Assembly (NCBI GenBank): GCA_947450015.1
Contig: CANFUB010000133.1
Span: 1-7,105 of the forward strand
Direction of reading: 5' to 3'
Length of the DNA: 7,105 bases
Source: Bacteroidota bacterium
GTDB taxonomy: Bacteria; Bacteroidota; Bacteroidia; NS11-12g; UBA955
Position numbers and translations under genes: made by a program. Positions within the stretch are counted from its first letter, which is position 1. Every line of letters starts with the position of its first letter. The notes beneath the pieces were generated by a model. The model was not told where the DNA came from. It did not search any database and saw only the letters and a list, made by a program, of their open reading frames with translations. Shown piece after piece: positions 1 through 5,665 of this stretch.

Positions 1-788
1 ATAAATTGGAAGATATCTGTATCGTAATTCGACGATTTACCTTGAATTACCCTAACCAAACGCTCAAATCCCATTCCGGTGTCAACATGCTGTGCAGGAA
101 GTTTTTCCAAAGAGCCGTCGGCCTTTCTGTTAAACTCCATGAACACGTTGTTCCAAATTTCAATCACTTCAGGATTGTCTTTATTTACCAATGTGGCGCC
201 ATCCACTTTTGCGCGGTCTTCATCAGAACGCATATCAAAATGGATTTCGGTGCAGGGTCCACAAGGACCGGTATCGCCCATTTCCCAAAAATTGTCTTTT
301 TTATTTCCGTTGATTATTTTTGATTTATCAATGCGGGCAGCCCAAATATCGTAAGCTTCTTGATCGAAGTGGATATTAGCGGCTTCGTCTCCCTCAAAAA
401 CAGAAACATACAAACGGTCTTTGTCTAGTCCATACACTTCGGTGAGTAGTTCCCACGCCCAAGCAATGGCATCTGCTTTGAAATAGTCGCCAAAGCTCCA
501 GTTACCGAGCATTTCGAACATGGTATGGTGGTAATGGTCGTGCCCTACCTCATCCAAATCGTTGTGTTTTCCGCTAACTCTCAAACATTTTTGGCTATTG
601 GCAACACGTTTTTGCGTGGCCACTGCGTTTCCTAAGAAATAATCTTTAAATTGATTCATACCGGCGTTGGTAAACATCAACGTAGGATCTCCTTTCACCA
701 CAATGGGTGCAGAAGGAACAATGCGGTGATTTTTGCTTTCGAAAAACGCTAAAAACTTTGCCTTAATTTCTTGAGATGTAAGTGACAT
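1..788 (-). CDS. alaS: Alanyl-tRNA synthetase, N-terminal part (runs off left edge)
   Basis: Charges tRNA-Ala with alanine in the cytoplasm, an essential step of translation. I translated 262 codons from the ATG at 788-786 to the window edge with no stop; the rest of this normally ~870-residue enzyme lies outside. The class II catalytic core is clear: an N-terminal block with FESKNH (16-21) and MFTNAGMNQFKDYFLG (38-53), the TMFEMLGNWSFGDYFK block (89-104), the AlaS signature FWEMGDTGPCGPCTEIH (167-183) and motif-3-like DTGMGFERL (236-244). No frameshift or missing catalytic block is visible. The start is set by alignment of MSLTSQEIKAKFLAFF with other AlaS N-termini and by a -7 promoter box 10 bp upstream. 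It is unrelated in function to the neighbouring toxin genes and simply flanks the end of the array. Its sequence is visibly richer in G+C than the array. Confidence 0.97.
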   Translation of the reverse strand, partial: MSLTSQEIKAKFLAFFESKNHRIVPSAPIVVKGDPTLMFTNAGMNQFKDYFLGNAVATQKRVANSQKCLRVSGKHNDLDEVGHDHYHHTMFEMLGNWSFGDYFKADAIAWAWELLTEVYGLDKDRLYVSVFEGDEAANIHFDQEAYDIWAARIDKSKIINGNKKDNFWEMGDTGPCGPCTEIHFDMRSDEDRAKVDGATLVNKDNPEVIEIWNNVFMEFNRKADGSLEKLPAQHVDTGMGFERLVRVIQGKSSNYDTDIFQF

Positions 789-798
789 AATTAGATTG

Positions 799-806
799 CA
801 AAGATA
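799..806 (-). promoter_or_regulatory. Bacteroidota-type -7 box for alaS
   Basis: The minus strand reads TATCTTTG here, an exact match to the TAnnTTTG -7 element used by the primary sigma factor of Bacteroidota. It lies 10 bp before the alaS ATG, so the 5' leader would be only a few bases. I do not see a clear -33 TTG at the usual distance; the upstream position is occupied by AT-rich sequence and the tandem repeats. Confidence 0.6.
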
Positions 807-825
807 AATTAAAAGTTAATTAGAA

Positions 826-865
826 AGTTTATAAGAGTTTATAAAAGTTTATGAGCGTTTATAAA
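826..865. repeat. Four tandem copies of a 10-bp unit
   Basis: Four units in exact register: AGTTTATAAG (826-835), AGTTTATAAA (836-845), AGTTTATGAG (846-855) and CGTTTATAAA (856-865). The unit is close to one helical turn. It sits just upstream of the alaS -7 box, where the -33 region and any upstream activator site would be. Slippage could change spacing there, but no function can be shown from sequence. Confidence 0.85.
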
Positions 866-894
866 GTTTGGCTGGGTACAAAAAATAAACAGCC

Positions 895-960
895 GAAGGC
901 GTAAACTTGCGAAGCGTCAACTACCGGAGGTGTAAACCGCGAAGCGTCAACTTGCGAAGC
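895..960. repeat. Short GC-rich direct repeats, period about 30 bp
   Basis: GAAGCGTCAACT occurs at 911-922 and 941-952, and CTTGCGAAGC at 905-914 and 951-960. GTAAAC occurs at 901 and 932, just ahead of each GAAGCGTCAACT. The units contain small palindromes such as CGC-GAA-GCG. The block looks like a fragment of a REP-like intergenic repeat family; whether copies exist elsewhere in the genome cannot be seen here. Confidence 0.6.
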
Positions 961-985
961 AATCTCAACGCAGGAAGTGCCTCTA

Positions 986-1020
986 AACAAAAAGGACGCC
1001 CTAAAGCGTCCAATTTTGTT
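986..1020 (-). terminator. Intrinsic terminator, probably bidirectional
   Basis: A perfect 6-bp GC-rich stem, GGACGC (994-999) with GCGTCC (1006-1011), closes a 6-base loop. It is flanked by A-rich sequence on the left (986-993) and T-rich sequence on the right (1014-1020). On the minus strand the hairpin is followed by TTTTTGTTT, the form expected of a rho-independent terminator. It lies about 90 bp after the stop codon of the last array gene, so it probably ends array transcription. The right-hand T run means it may also work on the plus strand. Confidence 0.75.
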
Positions 1021-1109
1021 ATTGTTTTTTTCTTCTGTATCCAAAATTAGTGATTTTTCAGTTTTTAACCGTTCTTGATTTTGGGAGATACTACAAAGTG
1101 AATACTTTA

Positions 1110-1583
1110 TTATTTTGAAAACAATTGTAAAAAGTGAGTAGATTTTGGCGGGGATTTATCTTTACCCCAAATTTCATTTATTTGATATTTTGCATTTACA
1201 AAACCAAGTTCAGATGACTTTATCAAGTAGTATAAAGCGAGATTTTTAGTCTTTGAATCCATTAATTCTAATGCTTTTTGGGGCTCTTTGGGTGTTGAAT
1301 ATGCAATAATATCATAAACGTGATAACACGCTTCTGCATTGTTATATTTATTAGCCATCTTTAATGCAGTTAATAAAAATTCTTCTCCCATATTATGTAA
1401 CAAATAGTATGATGCAAGTTTATTATAAAGAAGAGAATCATTGTTTTTTAATGCCTTATTTATCATTGTATTTAATGTATCTTTTTCTAAAACAGGATTG
1501 CCTTCTGTATAGTTTTTGTAGTTCTTCTTGTCGTTATTATTACATGTACCAATTAATAACAATATAATTATTAGTTTATTCAA
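1110..1583 (-). CDS. Putative immunity protein of CT1, lipoprotein-like with Sel1/TPR-like helices
   Basis: 157 residues, family not recognised with certainty. The N-terminus is a short signal sequence (MNKLIIILLLIGTC) ending in a possible lipobox Cys at residue 14; Thr at -1 is atypical. Helix pairs at about 67-93 (FLLTALKMANKYNNAEACY) and 116-142 (ALYYLIKSSELGFVNAKYQI) resemble Sel1/TPR repeats, which often mediate protein binding. The start is TTG at 1583, overlapping the CT1 toxin stop by 8 bases, with AGGAG at 1600-1596 upstream. The next in-frame Met (40) would remove the signal sequence, so TTG is preferred. Position directly after a toxin tip, the overlap and the export signal suggest an immunity protein protecting the envelope from CT1. 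It is the last gene before the terminator. Function is inferred from context alone. Confidence 0.65.
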   Translation of the reverse strand: MNKLIIILLLIGTCNNNDKKNYKNYTEGNPVLEKDTLNTMINKALKNNDSLLYNKLASYYLLHNMGEEFLLTALKMANKYNNAEACYHVYDIIAYSTPKEPQKALELMDSKTKNLALYYLIKSSELGFVNAKYQINEIWGKDKSPPKSTHFLQLFSK

Positions 1584-2315
1584 TTTTTTTCTTATCTCCT
1601 AGTTTTGGTGAGTTACTCCCTGAATAAGCATATTGCTTTTTGAATATTTTTTTACCGTTTTTTATGGTCACAAAACCACCTTTTCCATTATTTGGACTAT
1701 CTTTACTTTCAGACTGTCTAAATCCGACAAACCTATTGCCTTCATTTTTAAAAACAGCATAGCCATCACCAGCAACAACTAATGAGTTTTTGTTTTTTAT
1801 CGATAAGAATATAGAAATTTTTTGAGCAATGGTGACATCGGTGGTAATTATTTTGTGGGTGAAATGATTATCATAAAATTCATTTGAAGCCGCATTACAA
1901 CCATATACTACTAAATTAATTTTTGTTCCGTCTTTCATCGCCGTTTGCCATTCTGTGCTTTCTTGCGACATTATAATATTAAATTCTTCGGCTGATTTAG
2001 CCAAAAACATTTTACCATTTACTTCATATTGTATTCCATTGGGATTAGCATGCGCGAAAACTACAAAAACTCCATCATTTACTTGATTTTTTATATTATT
2101 TCCAGCATATTTCAAAGAAGCATCGTTTCTTAATAAATTAACGCCAATAGTATCTAGTTTAATATCGCTAAACCAAATTGGATTATTAGTGAACATTGCG
2201 TAAATAGAAATTGAAACATTGGGTTTGGGGTCTCGATTCCATCTTCGTACCAATCTGCTGTCGTACTCACCAAACACAGCGGTGTAGTGATTTCCATCAC
2301 CATTGACCTCATTTG

Positions 2316-2322
2316 TTTTTTT
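2316..2322 (-). other. A7 homopolymer at the CT1 frame change (slippery heptamer)
   Basis: In the upstream frame the codons are GGT ATA AAA AAA CAA. The heptamer A_AAA_AAA is a known type of slippery sequence. A -1 slip, or one extra A, gives GGT ATA AAA AAA ACA AAT GAG, which restores the conserved Rhs reading (KKTNEVNGDGN). I see no Shine-Dalgarno-like stimulator at the usual distance upstream. Confidence 0.65.
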
Positions 2323-2328
2323 ATACCA

Positions 2329-2414
2329 TTAAACCCAAACCTAAAGCCGCTACCAGCGCTGTAACTTCGGGTTTTCAATGAACTACCAAAAGGATTTGAT
2401 TTGGGGCGGGGGAT
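2329..2414 (-). repeat. Core repeat copy A (orphan CT1)
   Basis: Opens the CT1 cassette and encodes PRPKSNPFGSSLKTRSYSAG and onward to FRFGFN. By eye it differs from copy B at only about 4 of 83 bases. The G-rich end on the plus strand is GGGGCGGGGG (2403-2412), with one more G than the other orphans and a diverged flank (ATTGAG instead of ATTTGGG). Confidence 0.9.
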
Positions 2415-2497
2415 TGAGACTGTTGTGAGCATTGGGAATTCTGGCTTACTGTAAAATTAATTAGGAATATTTTTTATAAAAATCATCTATTTTTTGT

Positions 2498-3190
2498 TCA
2501 TTCATTATATAGAAAATCTATACCAGCAGGCGGCGATATTCTATGGTATTTTATTGTAGATTTACCAATGATTTTCTGCCAAAATGAAATTTTCCCTTCC
2601 GGTTTAAATGGGTAATGATAAATTGAATGATATGCACTTTTAAGAGTTAAGTGTTTTAAACATGTGTTATTTTCCAAATCATTAATTTTCATAGAAATTC
2701 TATATTTATTTAAGTTCAACCCCAACATTGAAATGTCTTGCTTGAAATCTAAAGGATAAATTGGACTATAAATTATTGTTTTTTTAGGGTGAGTAACATA
2801 TTGAAATTCAATCCAAATTTCAATATCATGAATATTAAGTAAGTTTTTATCAAGTAAATCTTTATTAATTAAAATTGAATAAGTAGCTTTTGGCATAACT
2901 CTTTTCAAATTAACCTTTTCACCCCAGCTTGCCGATTGTGGTTTATATATATCATCTGTTGGCATGATTTCAATATAAGCCAACAATATTCCATTGATGG
3001 TTATATACTGTGGATCTTTACCATTAATTAAAATAATTGAATCTGTTTTATTTTCTATTTGAATCAACAAACTACTATCGCTCAAATAAAAAAAACCTTT
3101 GATTTTGATTGTTGAATTCTCGAAAATCACTTCACTCTGTGTTTTTGAAAACAATAAAAAAAGAATAATGAGAAACTTTATTTTTTTCAT
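2498..3190 (-). CDS. Putative immunity protein of CT2, Sec-exported
   Basis: 230 residues, family not recognised. It begins with a clear Sec signal peptide: Lys-rich MKKIK, hydrophobic FLIILFLLFSK and a probable cleavage after TQS (about residue 19). There is no Cys at the cleavage site, so it should be soluble in the periplasm or pass on from there. The mature part alternates polar and hydrophobic residues (IKIKGFFYLSD, LLIQIENKTD, IEIWIEFQYV), suggesting a beta-rich fold. No catalytic motif is evident. The start ATG is 4 bp after the CT2 toxin stop (3195), the tight spacing expected of a toxin-immunity pair. The assignment rests on this position and on the export signal; a secreted accessory protein is an alternative. 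The 65-bp gap to the next cassette holds no promoter box that I can find. Confidence 0.65.
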   Translation of the reverse strand: MKKIKFLIILFLLFSKTQSEVIFENSTIKIKGFFYLSDSSLLIQIENKTDSIILINGKDPQYITINGILLAYIEIMPTDDIYKPQSASWGEKVNLKRVMPKATYSILINKDLLDKNLLNIHDIEIWIEFQYVTHPKKTIIYSPIYPLDFKQDISMLGLNLNKYRISMKINDLENNTCLKHLTLKSAYHSIYHYPFKPEGKISFWQKIIGKSTIKYHRISPPAGIDFLYNE

Positions 3191-3194
3191 GTTA

Positions 3195-4157
3195 TTAATT
3201 TTTTTCTGGATAGAACCGACTTACACCATCACCTGTTCCACCGGCTTCATTATGTGCTCGATCATAACAATAACCCAAAGCCGTTCTTAGAAGAGATTCT
3301 CTTAGCTCATGGTAAAGAATTCTAGACCGAGGAATCTCATTATATGGTGAAGTTATGCCATTTTTTATATCAATAGCTACAATGTTTATAAATTGCCCCC
3401 TTGCAATAAATACTTTTCCGTCATAATGATCTAATGGTTTAAGGCCATATTCATTGGGTTGATCAGAGTATTGTTGTGTTGATGCATTCAGTACGAAACC
3501 CCTAATCTCCTTAAAACCAAGAAACTTATCGGCAAATTGACCTCCTTTATTATCTAAAGTACTTATATTGGAGTAATAATTATTTACACCCGTTTGCATT
3601 GGGGGATTTTCCAAACCGATATTTGTAATTCCTTCTGTTCCATAAAAAAAATTCAACTCAGTGCCCTTTGAATTTGTTGCTGTACTTAAATCATTAATTA
3701 TTGATAATCCTATATCTTTTTTTAATAATTTATCAATTTTCTTTTGACTAACACCGCTAAAGTCTAATTTTACTTCACCGTCATCAGCAAACTTTACATA
3801 TTTCAGATTTTTAGGTTTAACCAAACTTTTTACGTCTTCTTTTGCGACAATATCATTTTTGCCAATTTTAAAAACGTCACCAAATACATCTTTAAATAAA
3901 TTTGGGTTATTTGCAAAAGTATTATATGAACTTAAAGATGAAATGGGTTTCGGATCCACATTCCACCTTCTTCCCAACCTACCATCATATTCCCAAAATG
4001 TGGCGGTGTATGTTTCATTGTTAAAGTATATTTCTTTGTCTTTCTCTTGTGTGTTAAACCCAAACCTAAACCCACTTCCAGCACTGTAACTTCGGGTTTT
4101 CAATGAACTACCAAAAGGATTTGATTTGGGGCGGGGATTTGGGTATGATAAGTGCAT
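3195..4157 (-). CDS. Orphan Rhs toxin tip CT2 with HELxE...H metallopeptidase-like motif
   Basis: 320 residues from ATG 4157, without signal peptide or YD repeats: a detached Rhs tip rather than a full Rhs protein. Residues 7-34 are the shared core (NPRPKSNPFGSS to FRFGFN); 35-70 are TQEKDKEIY, ATFWEYDGRLGRRWNVDPKP, the usual end of a Bacteroidota Rhs core; 74-95 (SSYNTFANNPNLFKDVFGD) match the linker before the toxin. The toxin part is about 96-320. Near its end YHELRESLLRT (282-292) and DRAHNEAG (299-306) give His283, Glu284, Glu287 and His302, an arrangement suggestive of a zinc metallopeptidase, though not a standard HExxH. The frame is intact. About 172 bp (3949-4120) align without gaps to the full-length Rhs gene (6782-6953). 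It is followed 4 bp later by its probable immunity gene. Peptidase activity is inferred. Confidence 0.72.
   Translation of the reverse strand: MHLSYPNPRPKSNPFGSSLKTRSYSAGSGFRFGFNTQEKDKEIYFNNETYTATFWEYDGRLGRRWNVDPKPISSLSSYNTFANNPNLFKDVFGDVFKIGKNDIVAKEDVKSLVKPKNLKYVKFADDGEVKLDFSGVSQKKIDKLLKKDIGLSIINDLSTATNSKGTELNFFYGTEGITNIGLENPPMQTGVNNYYSNISTLDNKGGQFADKFLGFKEIRGFVLNASTQQYSDQPNEYGLKPLDHYDGKVFIARGQFINIVAIDIKNGITSPYNEIPRSRILYHELRESLLRTALGYCYDRAHNEAGGTGDGVSRFYPEKN
3949..4143 (-). repeat. Core repeat copy B (orphan CT2), extended
   Basis: Positions 3949-4120 match 6782-6953 over 172 bp with no gaps and about 15 mismatches counted by eye. Positions 4121-4143 carry the orphan-only leader, on the plus strand TTGATTTGGGGCGGGGATTT then GGG. 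It encodes the same core peptide as the other copies, with the SLKTRSY variant shared with copy A. Confidence 0.9.
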
Positions 4158-4198
4158 ACTATTTATATATTTTGTTTAAATGGCTTGGATTAAACTTT

Positions 4199-4756
4199 CT
4201 AATTTAAATGTTCCAATCCTATTGTTTTTACTCCAACCAATTCTACTCGTATTTTTTCGAGTATCTCCTTCTCGAAAACAATAATGCCACTATCCATTTT
4301 CAACGGTTTAAAAAAATTAAATTTACTTTTTGTAATTGTCTCTTTACCATCAAAATATTCTTCAAGTACCAAAGTGCAGGCATTAATATTCCAATTTTTC
4401 TGATGGCCTATAAATCTTACCCAATATAAATACTCATTACCCTGTTTTGTTTTAAAATAAAAATGAAACTGTATAGAGTCTGCATTCCATGCTCTACTTT
4501 CGGGCGTAGTTAAATCGGGATAATTATGAATTAGATATTTTTTGTATTTATCAGGTGGAATGAATTCAGTGTATTTAGTTAAAACCTTTTTAATTGCAAA
4601 ATTGATTTCCCTTTTTGAACAAGCGAATTTATAAAAACTCAATTCTTCTGTTTGAGATCTGATACCGACCAATTTTGAAATGTTATACAAAGTACAGCCA
4701 CTGAACAAGTATAAAACACATGCGAATAAACTAATTCTCTTTTTATTTAGTAGCAT
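4199..4756 (-). CDS. Putative immunity lipoprotein of CT3
   Basis: 185 residues from ATG 4756; a TTG one codon upstream is also possible but less likely. The N-terminus MLLNKKRISLFACVLYLFSG is a lipoprotein signal peptide, with a good lipobox (LFSGC) placing the lipidated Cys at residue 21. The mature protein is rich in aromatic and charged residues (SIQFHFYFKTKQGNEYLYWV, IGHQKNWNINA) and looks like a mixed alpha/beta domain; I recognise no family. Its start overlaps the end of the CT3 toxin gene by 14 bases, so the two are probably translationally coupled. A membrane-anchored periplasmic or outer-membrane protein is a logical partner for a phospholipase toxin, since it could block the enzyme next to the lipid surface. 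The immunity role is inferred from position and localisation. Confidence 0.7.
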   Translation of the reverse strand: MLLNKKRISLFACVLYLFSGCTLYNISKLVGIRSQTEELSFYKFACSKREINFAIKKVLTKYTEFIPPDKYKKYLIHNYPDLTTPESRAWNADSIQFHFYFKTKQGNEYLYWVRFIGHQKNWNINACTLVLEEYFDGKETITKSKFNFFKPLKMDSGIIVFEKEILEKIRVELVGVKTIGLEHLN

Positions 4757-5651
4757 CAATCTCTAATTCAATTATGTTTAACTTGACAGGTTCAAAATTA
4801 TTCAAGCGAGCAGGTTCTTCTAATTTTTTCCCTTTGAATGACTCTACCCTTTGAAATTGTTTACTTGCCCAATTCCCTTTTTTCAATTCTTCCTTTGTGA
4901 ATTCTCTACCAGTAATTGGATCGCAAGATCCTAATGCGGATTGCTGATTAATTAATTCCATTCCTGCAATAAATTTCTCATTCGCGGGTGTTGATGCTTT
5001 ACTTAAAACTCCTGTCAGACCGGTTATCTTATCAACGTCATAATCTATATCATGTTGTTTTGCTAGTGCATCTACAGCATCGATAGGTGCCAAACGATAA
5101 TCATCGTTCAACAATCTATAATCTTTCCCAATTTCTGGAAGCTTAGGATTTTTAGAACCTGTATAAATACCATAAACGTTATTTGTTACAAATTCAACCT
5201 TTGGTTTATCTTTTTGTTTTCCAGCTTTGTCCAGTAGAAAATAATTGTATTGAACACCTGGTCCTTTTGAATTTTTATTAATTAATTCATAATCAGTTGT
5301 AACCGTAATATCTGTAACTATATTTTTTGAATTTACGTAAATATTGAACGTTGCATATTCAAGACCATCTATATCAACAACGTCAATTGATCTATTTGAA
5401 GCAAATTGAAAACTTGACAATTCAGCATATTTTTTTTCGTACACAATTAATGGATCAGTACTCAAAAACTTTCCTAAACTTGGATAATAAATTCTCATAC
5501 CGTAATCTTGATATTCATTAATATTCTCCTTCCCATTAAATCCAAACCTAAACCCACTACCAGCGCTGTAACTCCTGATATTTATTGAACTACCAAAAGG
5601 ATTTGATTTGGGGCGGGGATTTGGGAGATGGATGGGCATTTTCAATTTCAT
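4743..5651 (-). CDS. Orphan Rhs toxin tip CT3, phospholipase A2-like
   Basis: 302 residues from ATG 5651; a second in-frame ATG at 5639 is also possible. Residues 11-40 are the shared core (NPRPKSNPFGSS, RSYSAGSGFRFGFNG). Residues 41-99 follow a different Rhs subtype from the other tips (KENINEYQDYGMRIYYPSLG, FLSTDP, FQFASNRSID, DIDGLEY). The toxin domain has YGIYTGSKNP (160-169) followed by IDAVDALAKQHDIDYD (190-205). This matches the pattern of the phospholipase A2 fold, best known from the parvovirus capsid type: a glycine-containing calcium loop and a helix with a catalytic His-Asp pair, here His200-Asp201. The loop reads YTGSKN rather than the common YxGPGN. The enzyme would hydrolyse membrane phospholipids of a target cell. 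The frame is intact, it starts 14 bp after the CT4 immunity gene, and it overlaps its own immunity gene. Confidence 0.77.
   Translation of the reverse strand: MKLKMPIHLPNPRPKSNPFGSSINIRSYSAGSGFRFGFNGKENINEYQDYGMRIYYPSLGKFLSTDPLIVYEKKYAELSSFQFASNRSIDVVDIDGLEYATFNIYVNSKNIVTDITVTTDYELINKNSKGPGVQYNYFLLDKAGKQKDKPKVEFVTNNVYGIYTGSKNPKLPEIGKDYRLLNDDYRLAPIDAVDALAKQHDIDYDVDKITGLTGVLSKASTPANEKFIAGMELINQQSALGSCDPITGREFTKEELKKGNWASKQFQRVESFKGKKLEEPARLNNFEPVKLNIIELEIDATK
5536..5625 (-). repeat. Core repeat copy C (orphan CT3)
   Basis: Opens the CT3 cassette. Over the 67 bp shared with copy D it differs at about 3 positions by eye, and both have the SINxRSY variant, whereas A and B have SLKTRSY. Beyond that point it has the orphan-only leader, identical to copy B through GGGGCGGGGATTTGGG. 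Confidence 0.9.
5610..5636 (+). other. Potential G-quadruplex at the CT3 cassette boundary
   Basis: The plus strand carries four G runs: GGGG (5610-5613), GGGG (5615-5618), GGG (5623-5625) and GGG (5634-5636), with loops of 1, 4 and 8 bases. This fits a three-tier quadruplex pattern. Copies A and B keep the first runs but lack the fourth. The strand is the template strand for array transcription. Folding is a prediction from pattern only. Confidence 0.45.
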
Positions 5652-5665
5652 ATTTTATTATGAAT

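Larger units (their letters stand above)
789..1109. other. Intergenic spacer between alaS and the toxin array
   Basis: This spacer of 321 bases separates the housekeeping gene from the toxin-immunity array. From left to right it holds the alaS promoter, a 10-bp tandem repeat (826-865), a weak stem (867-874 with 890-897), a cluster of GC-rich direct repeats (895-960) and a strong hairpin terminator (986-1020). I see no convincing gene: the open frame on the minus strand at 859-1044 runs through the repeats and the terminator and resembles no protein. Bases 1021-1109 are AT-rich and show nothing I can name. Confidence 0.75.
1576..2432 (-). pseudogene. Orphan Rhs toxin tip CT1 with frameshift; caspase/clan-CD-like domain
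   Basis: A displaced Rhs C-terminus in two frames. The first runs from ATG 2432 and reads PRPKSNPFGSS, RSYSAGSGFRFGFNG, IKK; homology then moves to the -1 frame at an A7 run (2322-2316), giving TNEVNGDGNHYTAVFGEYD and RRWNRDPKP through to the stop at 1576. The second frame holds about 233 residues from GTG 2277, which is probably not a true start. Its toxin part shows VFVVFAHANPNG with His76 and INLVVYGCNAAS with Cys127, then IAQKISIF and VVAGDGYAVF. This His...Cys layout resembles clan CD cysteine peptidases (caspase, gingipain, C80), so a protease is my best guess. Conserved Rhs positions are altered: RLGRRW has become RLVRRW, and the usual SDPxGD has become SDIKLD. It could be a decaying cassette, a phase-off gene or a product of programmed -1 frameshifting. 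Confidence 0.7.

Noticed and set aside
6..354. Two overlapping open frames on the plus strand (6-323 and 79-354)
   Set aside because: They lie antisense to well-conserved alaS codons and their translations show no protein-like features.
867..897. Stem TTTGGCTG with CAGCCGAA as a riboswitch or terminator
   Set aside because: Only 8 pairs including a G-T pair, a 15-base loop and no following T run; too weak to call.
859..1044. 61-residue open frame on the minus strand in the spacer
   Set aside because: It is made of the GC-rich direct repeats and the terminator hairpin, and has no recognisable domain.
2154..2312. Tail of the upstream CT1 frame after the A7 run
   Set aside because: After the run this frame no longer resembles Rhs, while the -1 frame does; it is out-of-frame translation, not a separate domain.
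2461..2505. Tiny 14-codon frame after the CT2 immunity gene (MNEQKIDDFYKKYS)
   Set aside because: Too short to support as a gene; it overlaps the end of the previous gene and has no promoter or homology I recognise.
3859..4089. Plus-strand open frame over the CT2 core, with a similar one at 6739-6939
   Set aside because: Both are reverse-strand shadows of the conserved Rhs core; their similarity to each other simply reflects the shared repeat.
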